A DNA stretch of 46,430 bases from Alphaproteobacteria bacterium (GTDB lineage: Bacteria > Pseudomonadota > Alphaproteobacteria > Acetobacterales > Acetobacteraceae). Under the pieces are notes generated by a model that saw only the letters and a list, made by a program, of their open reading frames with translations, had not been told where the DNA came from and searched no databases. The translations under genes were made by a program, and so were the position numbers. The DNA is taken from positions 1 through 46,430 of the forward strand of contig JAPLOI010000007.1 in NCBI GenBank assembly GCA_026400815.1, read 5' to 3'. Below are positions 8,572-16,168 of the stretch, piece by piece (the first letter of the stretch is position 1; every line of letters starts with the position of its first letter).

Positions 8572-9924
8572 CTACAGCCGCAGCCGCTCGATCTTGCGCG
8601 CCGCGCTGGCGAGCGCCTCGGCCACCTTCACCTCGTTGTTGAAGGCGCGGGCCGTCTCATCGGCCAGGATGGTTTGCGCCTGGTCGGACTTGGCTGCGCG
8701 GGGGCGCCACATGCGGCCGGCGGCGGCAACTTCGTAGGCGTTCTGCAGGGTCTTGAAGACCGGCGCCTGCCAGGCCTCGGCCGGCGGGCGGGCGAGGGTG
8801 GATTTGCGGGCCGGGAAGGCGCCGACAACGCTGGCGTGCCAGTATTCGCCCTCCTTGGAGGAGAGCCACTGCAGCAGGGCCCAGGCGGCCTGCTGGTTGG
8901 GGCTCTTCTTGGAGACGGAGCCGTTCCAGATGCCGCGATGGGTGCCCGGCCGGTTGCCGCCGACGGGCATCACCATGATGCCGACTTCATCGGGCTTCAG
9001 CGTGGTGGTGGTGGGATCCACGGCGGTGCCGCGGAACACGCTGCCCCACTGGAACATGTTGGCCACCTGGCCCTGGCGGAAGGCCTGCAGCGATTCGGTG
9101 AAGCCATGCGCCTTGGCGCCCGGGGGGGCCCATTGCAGCAGGTCGATATGCGTCTGCAGGGCGCGGATGCCGTTCTCGTTGTTGAAGGCGGGCTTGCCCT
9201 GGGCGTCGATCAGGTCGGTGCCGTAGGAATTGAGGATGGCCTGCCAGATGGTGGGCGTGAGCGGATCACGCGTGAAATAGGTGGAGATGGCCCAGGCGTT
9301 GACGCCGCCGGTGCCGCGCACGTCCTGCACCAGCTTGGGGGCCTGGGCGCGGAATTCGAGCCAGGTTTGGGCGATATCGGGCTCGGCCAGGCCGGCCTTC
9401 GCGTAGTGGGTCTTGTTGTAGAAGCGCAGCAGCATGTTGCAGCGGAGCGGCACGCCGAACTGGCCGCCCTTCCATTCGCTGGCGGCAAGCGGGGCGGCGT
9501 TGAAATCGGCCCAGTCGTAATCGGCCGCGGTCCAGGCGGCGGCCTCCTTCTTCAGCTCCAGCAGCTGCTTGGTCTCGGCGACCTGGGGCACCCAGGGGTC
9601 GTCGATAGCATAGAGGTCGTAGGTGGGCGTGGCGCCGGTGATGTCGAGCATGATCTTGGCGAGATGCTCGGTGTAGGGCACGCCGTCGATCTGCACCTTC
9701 ACGTGCGGGAAGCGCTTGTTGAACTCCGGCACCATCAGCTGCTGCCACTGGGCCGAGAAGGCGGAGTTGGCGAGCATGCGGATCTGTATGGGCTTGTCGG
9801 CAGTGCCAAAGGCGCCACCCTGCTGGGCAGCCGCGCGGTCGATGGCGACGGCGGGCACGGTGGCGAGGCCGGCGAGCACGGCGCGGCGGCTCACGCCACG
9901 TGATGGACGTGTCGGGGTGGTCAT
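8572..9924 (-). CDS. Extracellular solute-binding protein, family 1, Tat-exported
   Basis: This 450-residue periplasmic binding component belongs to the CUT1 sugar importer family. The N-terminus carries a twin-arginine signal (SRRAVLAG within the first 20 residues, then a hydrophobic stretch and AAAQ). The mature domain has family 1 features such as FNKRFPHVKVQIDGVPY near residue 70, TYDLYAIDDPWV and a C-terminal WLSSKEGEYW segment. It is the first gene of the minus-strand unit: binding protein, permease, permease, GntR. The ATG at 9924 has GGGAGAG upstream. Regulation probably acts at the palindrome at 10006. The substrate is unknown; an aminosugar is inferred from the divergent SIS gene. 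Confidence 0.93.
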   Translation of the reverse strand: MTTPTRPSRGVSRRAVLAGLATVPAVAIDRAAAQQGGAFGTADKPIQIRMLANSAFSAQWQQLMVPEFNKRFPHVKVQIDGVPYTEHLAKIMLDITGATPTYDLYAIDDPWVPQVAETKQLLELKKEAAAWTAADYDWADFNAAPLAASEWKGGQFGVPLRCNMLLRFYNKTHYAKAGLAEPDIAQTWLEFRAQAPKLVQDVRGTGGVNAWAISTYFTRDPLTPTIWQAILNSYGTDLIDAQGKPAFNNENGIRALQTHIDLLQWAPPGAKAHGFTESLQAFRQGQVANMFQWGSVFRGTAVDPTTTTLKPDEVGIMVMPVGGNRPGTHRGIWNGSVSKKSPNQQAAWALLQWLSSKEGEYWHASVVGAFPARKSTLARPPAEAWQAPVFKTLQNAYEVAAAGRMWRPRAAKSDQAQTILADETARAFNNEVKVAEALASAARKIERLRL

Positions 9925-10005
9925 GGTCGTCTCTCCCTGTGGCGCCCGGTTCGCGCTGCCTGGTGGCGGCGGCCGTGTGGCGCCTTTGCTGATGGCTGGG
10001 GCAAC

Positions 10006-10017
10006 ATTCTATAGAAT
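10006..10017. promoter_or_regulatory. Candidate operator palindrome ATTCTATAGAAT
   Basis: A perfect 12-bp palindrome in the 178-bp space between the divergent importer and SIS-isomerase genes, in otherwise GC-rich DNA. FCD-type GntR regulators bind short palindromes with an AT-rich TATA-like centre, and one is encoded in this importer operon. The assignment as the GntR operator is inference from position and symmetry. Confidence 0.5.
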
Positions 10018-10102
10018 TCAGGCTGGGGTCCAGCGGAAACGCGCATGCCGGCATTGCGCCGGCGCATCGCTGCCGGCCGCCGGTGGCTGGTAGGATCGCG
10101 CG

Positions 10103-11140
10103 ATGGAATCTGCATCCTTTCCCAGCGCCATGGCGCGCGAAACCGCCGAGGCGCCCGCGGCGGTGGCCCGGTTGCTGGCCGGCGAAGGTGCTGCGATCGG
10201 CGCCCTGGGGCGGCGGCTGGCGGCGATGGACCCGCCGGTGGTGGTGACTTGCGCGCGGGGCTCCTCCGACCACGCGGCGCACTATCTGAAATACCTGCTG
10301 GAGACCGCGCTCGGCGTGCCGGTGGCCTCCGTCGGCCCCTCGGTGGCATCGGTGTACGGCACGAAGCTGCGCATGAAGGGCGCGGTGGTGGTGACGATCT
10401 CCCAATCCGGCCGCAGCCCGGACCTGGTGGCGTTCCAGGCGGCGGCGCGCCAAGGCGGGGCGCTGACGGTGGCGCTGGTGAACGACACCACGGGGCCGGT
10501 GGCGGCAGAGGCGGACGTGGTGGTGCCGCTGTGTGCCGGGCCGGAGACGAGCGTGGCGGCGACGAAATCCTTCGTTTCCTCCTGCGCGGCCGGTGCGGCG
10601 CTGGTGGCGGCCTGGGCCGGGGATGCGGCGCTGGCGCGGGCACTTTTGGGCCTGCCGGACCGGCTGGCGGCAGGACTGGGCTGCGATTGGGCCGCCGCGG
10701 CGCCGCTGGGGGCTGCCGCAGGTGGCTACGTGGTGGGGCGCGGGCCGGCATTGGCCCTGGCGCATGAGATGGCGCTGAAGGCCAAGGAAGTGGCCGGGCT
10801 GCACCGGGAGGCGTTCTCGCTGGCCGAAGTGATGCACGGGCCGCTGCAACTGGTGGGGCCGGGCTTCCCGGTGCTGGCGCTGGTGCCGGAGGACGCAGCC
10901 CTGGCGGCGAACCGCGAGGCGCTGGCGCGGCTGGTGGCGACCGGCGCCGAGGTGCTGGCGGCCAGCCCGGTGGCGGGCTTGCCCGGGGTGGCACTGCCCG
11001 CGGTGGCCTGCGGGCACGGGGCGCTGGATCCGCTGGGGATGGTGCTGGGGTTCTATCGCTGGGTGGAGGCGCTGGCACGGGCGAAGGGGCTGGACCCCGA
11101 TCGGCCCAGTCGGCTCGCGAAGGTGACTAGGACAGTTTAA
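10103..11140 (+). CDS. Double-SIS-domain aminosugar-phosphate isomerase/deaminase (NagB-II/GlmS-C like)
   Basis: The 345-residue product has two SIS (sugar isomerase) domains. The first (about 35-175) contains CARGSSDHAAHYLKYLLE and TISQSGRSPDLVAF, the phosphosugar-binding Ser-rich loops. The second (about 195-340) contains ALKAKEVAGLHREAFSLAEV and HGP. This is the layout of the isomerase half of GlmS without the glutaminase domain, as in NagB-II glucosamine-6-phosphate deaminases. By family it would convert glucosamine-6-phosphate to fructose-6-phosphate and ammonia, or a related ketose/aldose reaction. It is divergent from the sugar importer, consistent with uptake and first metabolic steps of an aminosugar. 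The exact substrate is not readable; AgaS-type or sugar-amine activities remain possible. Confidence 0.85.
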   Translation: MESASFPSAMARETAEAPAAVARLLAGEGAAIGALGRRLAAMDPPVVVTCARGSSDHAAHYLKYLLETALGVPVASVGPSVASVYGTKLRMKGAVVVTISQSGRSPDLVAFQAAARQGGALTVALVNDTTGPVAAEADVVVPLCAGPETSVAATKSFVSSCAAGAALVAAWAGDAALARALLGLPDRLAAGLGCDWAAAAPLGAAAGGYVVGRGPALALAHEMALKAKEVAGLHREAFSLAEVMHGPLQLVGPGFPVLALVPEDAALAANREALARLVATGAEVLAASPVAGLPGVALPAVACGHGALDPLGMVLGFYRWVEALARAKGLDPDRPSRLAKVTRTV

Positions 11141-11290
11141 GAAAGAAGTTCTTTTTTGAAAAAAAGAACCAAAAAACTTTTGTGACCTGGATACGACAAC
11201 CGCCTCGACCCAGTGGATCGAGGCGGTCCCGCCGCAAACAGATGAAAGTCTTTTTGCTTCTTTTTCTTCAGAAAAAGAAGAGCCTTGCTT
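11141..11290. repeat. Dispersed A-core-B hairpin repeat, copy 2 (inverted)
   Basis: This copy is in the opposite orientation to the others: B arm 11148-11169 (10-bp stem GTTCTTTTTT), core hairpin 11199-11227 (10-bp stem ACCGCCTCGA), A arm 11257-11280 (11-bp stem CTTCTTTTTCT). The core sequence is unrelated to that of copy 1 but is again self-complementary. It lies between convergent genes (SIS isomerase and the last lipoprotein of the big cluster), where a bidirectional terminator is expected. Its last base is the first base of the lipoprotein stop triplet on this strand. Confidence 0.85.
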
Positions 11291-11814
11291 CAGGCGCCAG
11301 GCGTCGCCCGCCGCAGCTGGTCCCATTGCGATTCCAGCGCATCCTGCCGGCGCCGCAGATCCTGCAGCTGTTGCTGCTGCTGCGGGTTGGGGGGGGCGCT
11401 GCGCACGCGTTCCTGCTCGGCGCGCAGGCTGGTGAGGTCCTGCTCCAGCTGGTTCAGGCGCTGCTGATCCATGCGGCCGCGGGCGCGGGCTGCCTGGATG
11501 TCCCGCTCCAGGGCGATGGAGCGGGTTTGCTGGGTGGCGAGGTCGGCGCGCAGCGCTGCCGCGCGGCTGGCCGCCGTGTCGCGCCGGGATTCGGCGGCAC
11601 GGCGATCGGCCTCGGCCGCGGCGCGGTCGGCTTCGGCACGGTCCGCCTCAGAGGAGAGACGGTCCACGCGCTGCTGGTAGCCGCCGCCGACGACGCAGCC
11701 GCCCACCTGGAAGATGCTGCGGTCGCGGGCCGGGTCGCAGGAGGACTGCGGTCCGCAGCCGGCCAGGAGTGTGGCCGGCAGGACGAGCCAGGCGAAGCGC
11801 AGCGCTGTGGTCAT
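11290..11814 (-). CDS. Coiled-coil lipoprotein, last gene of the Srf/Tag-like cluster
   Basis: This 174-residue predicted lipoprotein has a signal ending in the lipobox LLAGC, followed by a short Cys-containing segment and a long Ala/Arg/Glu/Gln coiled coil (about residues 50-165, with a Q-run near 140). The ATG overlaps the stop of the preceding lipoprotein gene by 4 bp, so the two are translationally coupled. No catalytic motif is visible. It occupies the place of an outer-membrane lipoprotein such as TagQ in T6SS TagQRST pathways, but sequence similarity to TagQ cannot be claimed. A structural or scaffolding role next to the FGE-fold protein is inference. Confidence 0.8.
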   Translation of the reverse strand: MTTALRFAWLVLPATLLAGCGPQSSCDPARDRSIFQVGGCVVGGGYQQRVDRLSSEADRAEADRAAAEADRRAAESRRDTAASRAAALRADLATQQTRSIALERDIQAARARGRMDQQRLNQLEQDLTSLRAEQERVRSAPPNPQQQQQLQDLRRRQDALESQWDQLRRATPGA

Positions 11815-12446
11815 GCCTCGATCCTTCCGAGCGCGGTGTTCATGCGATCCAACGCGCCCTGCAGGCGGGCGTTGCTGGCGGCGAGATCACGACCTTCGGC
11901 TTCCAGGGCGGCGGTGTTCTGACCCTTGCTCTTGAGGCCGGTGGCCTGCTCGCGGATCTCGTCGCTGGCCTTCTGGCCGGCTTCGAGCTTCGCCTTGATC
12001 TGGTCGCGCTCGGCCTGCGCCTGGGAGAGGGTGGCGCGCTGCTGGTTGTTGAGCTGGCGGCCGGCGGCCACCTGCTGGCGCAGCGGGGCCAGGCTGGCTT
12101 CGTAGCGCGCCGCGGCGGTGCGGGCGGTGTCGGCTTCCGTGCGCTGGGTGGAGGCAACGGTGCGGGCGCGCTCCGTGCGGACCTGCAGTTCCTGCTCGGC
12201 GGAGGCGAACTGTTCCTGCTGCGAGCCCAGCGCATAGCCGGTGCCGGCGCCAGCCACGCCGCCGATCGCGGCACCCAGCAGCGCGCCCTGGCGCCCGCCG
12301 AGCAGGCCGCCGATCAGCGCCCCGCCAACGGCGCCGACCCCGGCGCCCTGCGCCGTCATGTTCGACTTCTGGTCGGCGCAGCCAGACAGCGCCAGCGCCC
12401 CCACCATCACCACCGTTACCGGAGTCCAGCGACCAATCGATACCAT
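11811..12446 (-). CDS. Glycine-zipper, coiled-coil lipoprotein
   Basis: This 211-residue predicted lipoprotein has a signal ending LALSGC (Cys near residue 23), then a Gly/Ala-rich glycine-zipper segment (about 33-75, with GGALIGGLLGG and GAAIGGVAGAG), which in other proteins inserts into or packs against membranes. A long charged coiled coil (about 80-205) follows. I chose the ATG at 12446 because the signal begins there; the open frame extends 24 codons upstream without a signal. It is followed with 4-bp overlap by a second coiled-coil lipoprotein. A possible separate promoter lies in the 120-bp gap upstream. No enzymatic function is visible. Together with its neighbour it could form the outer-membrane part of the system. 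Confidence 0.82.
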   Translation of the reverse strand: MVSIGRWTPVTVVMVGALALSGCADQKSNMTAQGAGVGAVGGALIGGLLGGRQGALLGAAIGGVAGAGTGYALGSQQEQFASAEQELQVRTERARTVASTQRTEADTARTAAARYEASLAPLRQQVAAGRQLNNQQRATLSQAQAERDQIKAKLEAGQKASDEIREQATGLKSKGQNTAALEAEGRDLAASNARLQGALDRMNTALGRIEA

Positions 12447-12566
12447 TTGTGTACGTTCCCTCAGAAAAAAGCCATCAAACAACGTGACGTTAACACACAG
12501 CGAAGCGTGCGTAATCACCCCTCCATGCAGTGATGCCGATCACGGAAGCGTGTACTCGGGCATGCG
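12447..12566 (-). promoter_or_regulatory. Intergenic region with AACGTGACGTT palindrome, possible promoter of the lipoprotein pair
   Basis: This is the largest gap in the 3' part of the cluster without a hairpin repeat. It is relatively AT-rich and contains the odd palindrome AACGT-G-ACGTT at 12481-12491, 35 bases before the lipoprotein ATG. A separate promoter or operator for the two lipoprotein genes is plausible; no clear -35/-10 pair could be fixed. Confidence 0.3.
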
Positions 12567-14126
12567 CTACTGCAGCGCGGCGGTGAGGCGGCGGCGGGCG
12601 GGCTCGGTGTTCACGGTGCGGCCAGCGCGGGTGTGGTTCACCTCCGCCACGAACAGGCCGGCGAAGTTGCGCAGCAGCTCGAACTCCGCCTGGGTGTTGT
12701 CGGCACGCCAGACGCGCAGTTGGGATTCCAGCAGGGCAGGCGGCAGGTCGGCCTGCTGCAGCAGCAGGGAGGTGAGCGAGGCCCAGGTGGTTTCGCGGAT
12801 GCGGGTGAATAGCGCCTGGGTCTCCTTGGACTGGGCCAGGCGGCGCTCGCTTTCCTCGCGCAGCTTGGTGTCGTTGGCCTTCCTGGCGTCTTCGATGATC
12901 TTCTCGATGGTGGCGATGAGCTTGCCGTATTCCTCGTACTGCCGGTTCTCGTTGCGGAAGGCGCGGATGAGCACGGCGCCGGCGCCGATGGCGCTGCGGG
13001 CGGCACGCTCATCGGCCTGCACGCGGCGGCTGCGCTCGTCCTCCACCGTGGTGCGCAGGGTGGCGACCGCCTTTTTCTGCGCGGGATCGACGATCTGCTT
13101 TTCCAGCGCGTCGGCCAGGGCGCGCGGATCGGCCCCGGCCTCCTGTTCCTGCTGGGCCAGCTCCTTCTCCCACGCCGCGCGCAATGCGCCGGAGGTGCCG
13201 ACATTGGCGATGATCGTCACGCCGAGGGCGACGCGGAAGCCCAGCGTGGGCAGGGCGAGCGGCTCGCCCTCCGGCGTGAAGGGCGGGTATTCCGTGCGCT
13301 GGCTGGAGCGGATCTGGTCTGGCGTGGAGGCGATGTCGCCGCCGCGGGCCACAATGCCGCCGGCGCGCCCGCCAATGCGCCCGCCGCGGGTGAGGCGGTA
13401 GGGCTCGGCCACCATCTCCGCCACGTTGCCCAGCATGTCGTGCAGGCCGAGCTTGTCTGGCGCCAGCAGGCCGATGGCGACGGGCACCGGGCGCTGGCCG
13501 GTGCGGCGCAGCTGGGCCACGCTGTTGATGGCGCCTTCGAACGGCGGCAGGCGCTGGCGGAACTCCGCATCGGTCACCACGGAGCCGCCGCGCACGGCGT
13601 ATTCCCATTCGGCCTCGGTGGGCAGGCGCAGATAGGCGCGGGCGTCGTCGTCGCCGGGCAGGGCGGCTTTCTTGAGCTTTATCACCTGGGCGGTGGCAAG
13701 CTCCGCGAAGCGCATCGCGTCGGTCTGGCTGATGGCGGTCTGTGGCAGGCGGCGCTGGGGGGCGGGCAGGGCGGTGTAGGCGTCGCAGCCCTGGGTGACC
13801 GCCACGTATTGGCCGCGCGTGACCTCGTATTTGCCCAGCCAGTAATGCGCCTGCGCGCCCTGGCCGAAGCCGCCGGCCACGTGGGATTCGCGCACGAATT
13901 CGGAATAGGCGGCCCCGGCATCCTCGTCGCCCAGTACCACGCGGCGGTCGGCCAGCGGAGACTCGCCGATCGGGGTGGCGATCTTGCGGAAGACGATGCC
14001 GGTGTCGCAGGGCAGCGGCAGGACGAGGTCGCCGTCCGCCGGCTTGGGGTTCCATTCCGGCGCGGCGGGTGCCTGGGCGTGGGCGGCGCCGGAGAGCAGC
14101 AGCAGGGTAGCGAGCAGGGCCTTCAT
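12567..14126 (-). CDS. Exported FGE-sulfatase (SUMF1)-fold protein, TagR-like position
   Basis: This 519-residue protein has a Sec signal (MKALLATLLLLSGAAHAQA). The FGE-sulfatase domain spans about 45-325, with the family signatures GKYEVTRGQY (98-107), RLPTEAEWEYAVRGG and the DMLGNVAEMV segment. A charged coiled-coil C-terminus follows (about 330-519). The fold covers formylglycine-generating enzymes and many non-catalytic binding proteins such as TagR of the T6SS phosphorylation pathway and PvdO. The ATG at 14126 overlaps the stop of the FtsX-like permease gene by 4 bp. The order ATPase, permease, FGE protein, lipoprotein mirrors TagT-TagS-TagR-TagQ. By analogy it would be a periplasmic regulator of the vWA protein encoded upstream. 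Whether it is catalytic is unknown. Confidence 0.88.
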   Translation of the reverse strand: MKALLATLLLLSGAAHAQAPAAPEWNPKPADGDLVLPLPCDTGIVFRKIATPIGESPLADRRVVLGDEDAGAAYSEFVRESHVAGGFGQGAQAHYWLGKYEVTRGQYVAVTQGCDAYTALPAPQRRLPQTAISQTDAMRFAELATAQVIKLKKAALPGDDDARAYLRLPTEAEWEYAVRGGSVVTDAEFRQRLPPFEGAINSVAQLRRTGQRPVPVAIGLLAPDKLGLHDMLGNVAEMVAEPYRLTRGGRIGGRAGGIVARGGDIASTPDQIRSSQRTEYPPFTPEGEPLALPTLGFRVALGVTIIANVGTSGALRAAWEKELAQQEQEAGADPRALADALEKQIVDPAQKKAVATLRTTVEDERSRRVQADERAARSAIGAGAVLIRAFRNENRQYEEYGKLIATIEKIIEDARKANDTKLREESERRLAQSKETQALFTRIRETTWASLTSLLLQQADLPPALLESQLRVWRADNTQAEFELLRNFAGLFVAEVNHTRAGRTVNTEPARRRLTAALQ

Positions 14127-15304
14127 TGTTCGCGCATGCCTTCCGAAGGAGCGATCCGCAGCACCGGGCGCACCGCCACCAGGCTGGCCAGCAGGGCCAA
14201 AACCGGGGCGCCGAGGCAGGCGATCAGGATGTGGCTGGGCGCGATGACGCATAATTGGCTGCCCTCCAGATAGGCGGTCCCATAGGCGGCGTTGATCATG
14301 GCGCCGACGGCCAGCGCGGTGCCAGCGGCAAGGAGGCTGCCGATCAAGGCGATCAGCCCGCCCTGCACCAGCGGGAACACCACCAGCGCGCGTGCCGGCA
14401 GGCCGAGCAGCCGCAGCAGCGACAGCGAACGCCGCTTGCGCGCCACATTGCCCCAGAGCGAGACCGCGAGCGTGACCGCCACGCCGGCCGCGCCGCAGGC
14501 GGTGAGCACGGCGAACAGGGTGGTGAGGTTCTGGTCGATGCTGAGCGTCCAGCCGATGCGGCCGACCTCGGTGCGGATTTCCATGCCCTGCGCCAGCAGG
14601 TCGCGTTCCAGCGTGGCCACGTCGGTGATGTCCCGCGCGTAAAGGCGGAAGCTGGGGAAGATATAGGCCGGTGCCGGGGCGGCTTGCGCGGCGTCGCGCT
14701 CCTGGAACGCTTCCAGCGAGGCGGCCGTGGCGAGCGGGCCATAGACCACGGCGTTCTGCGTGGCGGCGGCGGGCGCGATGGCGGCGATGCGGGCGCGGGC
14801 GTCGATGCGCTGGTTGCCGGTGCTGGCGCGGCGGATGGCCCAGACCGCCACCTCGTCGCCCGGCTTGAAGCCGCTGATCTGGGCCAGGCGCTGGCTGATG
14901 ACGATGCTGCCCGCGACCATCTCGCGCGCGGCCGCACCCAACAGCGGGTCACCTGGCGCGGAGACGACGAAATCGGCGTTGGTGCCGCGGATGGGGTTGG
15001 CGGCGGGGCCGATATCCACGGGCTGGGCCAACTGGCGCATGCGCGGGGCGATGAAGGCGACATCCGGGCGGGCGCGCGTGGTCTCGAACCACTCCGGCGG
15101 CAGCGGCATGTGGCCGCGCAGCACGATCTCGCGCACCTGCGGGTCGGCGCGCAGGCCGCCGACGAGATGCTCGATCACGCCGGTTTTCAGCCCGAGCAGC
15201 AGGAGCAGGGGCGCGAGCACGGCTGTGACGGTGAGCGCCACGCCGGCGAACAGCCCGGCATCGTGGCGCATGTCGGCCAGGGCGAGGCGGGCGGCGAGCA
15301 TCAT
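14123..15304 (-). CDS. FtsX/MacB-type ABC permease, TagS-like position
   Basis: This 393-residue inner-membrane protein has the four-helix FtsX layout: a first membrane segment near 18-42, a periplasmic domain of about 210 residues (45-255), then three C-terminal helices (about 258-285, 305-330, 345-375). ABC systems of this class (MacB, LolCE, FtsEX) transmit mechanical force from a cytoplasmic ATPase to periplasmic partners rather than importing substrate. It is followed by the FGE gene with 4-bp overlap and preceded by its ATPase gene 10 bp away. In TagQRST systems the same pair (TagS, TagT) acts on the periplasmic FGE protein TagR. ATG-ATG at 15304 gives a one-codon start ambiguity. Confidence 0.9.
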   Translation of the reverse strand: MMLAARLALADMRHDAGLFAGVALTVTAVLAPLLLLLGLKTGVIEHLVGGLRADPQVREIVLRGHMPLPPEWFETTRARPDVAFIAPRMRQLAQPVDIGPAANPIRGTNADFVVSAPGDPLLGAAAREMVAGSIVISQRLAQISGFKPGDEVAVWAIRRASTGNQRIDARARIAAIAPAAATQNAVVYGPLATAASLEAFQERDAAQAAPAPAYIFPSFRLYARDITDVATLERDLLAQGMEIRTEVGRIGWTLSIDQNLTTLFAVLTACGAAGVAVTLAVSLWGNVARKRRSLSLLRLLGLPARALVVFPLVQGGLIALIGSLLAAGTALAVGAMINAAYGTAYLEGSQLCVIAPSHILIACLGAPVLALLASLVAVRPVLRIAPSEGMREQ

Positions 15305-15314
15305 GCCCCCCTCC

Positions 15315-16037
15315 TCATGCCCAGGTGGGGCGCGCGACGGCGACGGCCCCTCCCTCGCCGCGGGTGATGTCGAAGGCGATCACCGGCAGGCCCAGGCGTT
15401 CGGCCGCATCATGGTCGTGGGTGGCGATGATCAGCGCGGCACCCTCTGCCTGGGTTTCGGCTAGCAGCAGTTCCATCACCTCCTGCGCCAGGGCGGGATC
15501 CAGCGCGCTGGTGGGCTCGTCCGCCAGCACCAAGGGCGGCTGGTGCACCAGGGCGCGGGCGATGGCGACGCGCTGGCGTTCGCCCACCGAAAGCGCGTGC
15601 GGCATACGGTCCAGGTGGTGGGCGACGCCCAGCCGCCGGGCCAGCGCCTCCACCCGCGCGGGATCGGGCCGGCCGGCGATCTCGGCGGGCAGGGCGATGT
15701 TGCGGCGCACGGAGAGGAAGGGCAGCAGGCCGCCGGTTTGCAGTACGTAGCCGATATGGCGCGCGCGGGTGCGGTCCTGCACCGCAGCCCCGCCGCGCCA
15801 GGTGGCGAGCAGGTCGATTGCCTCGCCCCGCGGGTGGAAGGCGAAGCGCTCCGCCCCGTCTGGCGGCAGGGCCAGGGCGAGGAGATCCAGCAGCGTGCTC
15901 TTGCCGGAGCCGGACTTGCCGAGCAGGGCCACGCAGGCGCCGGGCGGCAGGGCGAAGCCGGGCACCTCCAGCTGGAAGGCATAGGCGCCGGCGCGGCGGG
16001 TGACGTGGAGGCGGGAGACTTCGAGCAGGTGAGCCAT
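15315..16037 (-). CDS. ABC transporter ATPase, LolD/MacB type, TagT-like position
   Basis: This 240-residue ATP-binding subunit has all motifs: Walker A GKSGSGKST near 40-48, Q-loop YVLQTGG, signature LSVGERQR, Walker B LVLADEPTSALD and switch His in ATHDHD. It belongs to the LolD/MacB/FtsE group that pairs with FtsX-like permeases, matching the next gene. The ATG at 16037 directly follows a TTG that is part of the hairpin repeat edge; I prefer the ATG. The repeat copy separates this gene from the upstream vWA gene, so the ATPase-permease-FGE-lipoprotein block might be expressed at a different level from the srf-like block. Confidence 0.93.
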   Translation of the reverse strand: MAHLLEVSRLHVTRRAGAYAFQLEVPGFALPPGACVALLGKSGSGKSTLLDLLALALPPDGAERFAFHPRGEAIDLLATWRGGAAVQDRTRARHIGYVLQTGGLLPFLSVRRNIALPAEIAGRPDPARVEALARRLGVAHHLDRMPHALSVGERQRVAIARALVHQPPLVLADEPTSALDPALAQEVMELLLAETQAEGAALIIATHDHDAAERLGLPVIAFDITRGEGGAVAVARPTWA

Positions 16038-16168
16038 CAAGCAAGACTCTTCTTTTTCTGAAGAAAAAGAAGCAAAAAGACTTTTCCGAATTGCGCCCGC
16101 GCTAGGGCAAGCGGCAAAGTCGGAAAAATTTTTTGGTTCTTTTTTTCAAAAAAGAACACGCTTGCTTC
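16038..16168. repeat. Dispersed A-core-B hairpin repeat, copy 3
   Basis: A arm 16049-16072 (11-bp stem CTTCTTTTTCT), an imperfect core stem formed by CCGAATTGC near 16087 and GCAAAGTCGG ending at 16122, and B arm 16136-16157 (10-bp stem GTTCTTTTTT). The ends read CAAGCAAG and CTTGCTTC. It fills the gap between the vWA gene stop (16169) and the ATPase start (16037) inside the large cluster. It could terminate or attenuate read-through from the srf-like genes into the Tag-like block. Confidence 0.85.

Noticed and set aside
9266-11326. 686-residue minus-strand frame spanning the SIS gene and part of the binding-protein gene
   Set aside because: Antisense to the SIS-domain gene and out of frame with the binding protein; it crosses the divergent promoter and a hairpin repeat and has no motif.
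12567-14126. Reading the FGE-fold protein as a formylglycine-generating enzyme for a sulfatase
   Set aside because: No sulfatase gene is nearby and the context (ATPase, FtsX permease, lipoproteins, vWA) fits the non-catalytic TagR-like use of the fold better; catalytic cysteines could not be established.
15315-16037. Taking this ATPase as the missing energy subunit of the sugar importer at 6668-9924
   Set aside because: Its signature and short length are of the LolD/MacB type and it is paired with an FtsX-like permease in the next gene; CUT1 importers use longer MalK-type ATPases with a C-terminal domain.
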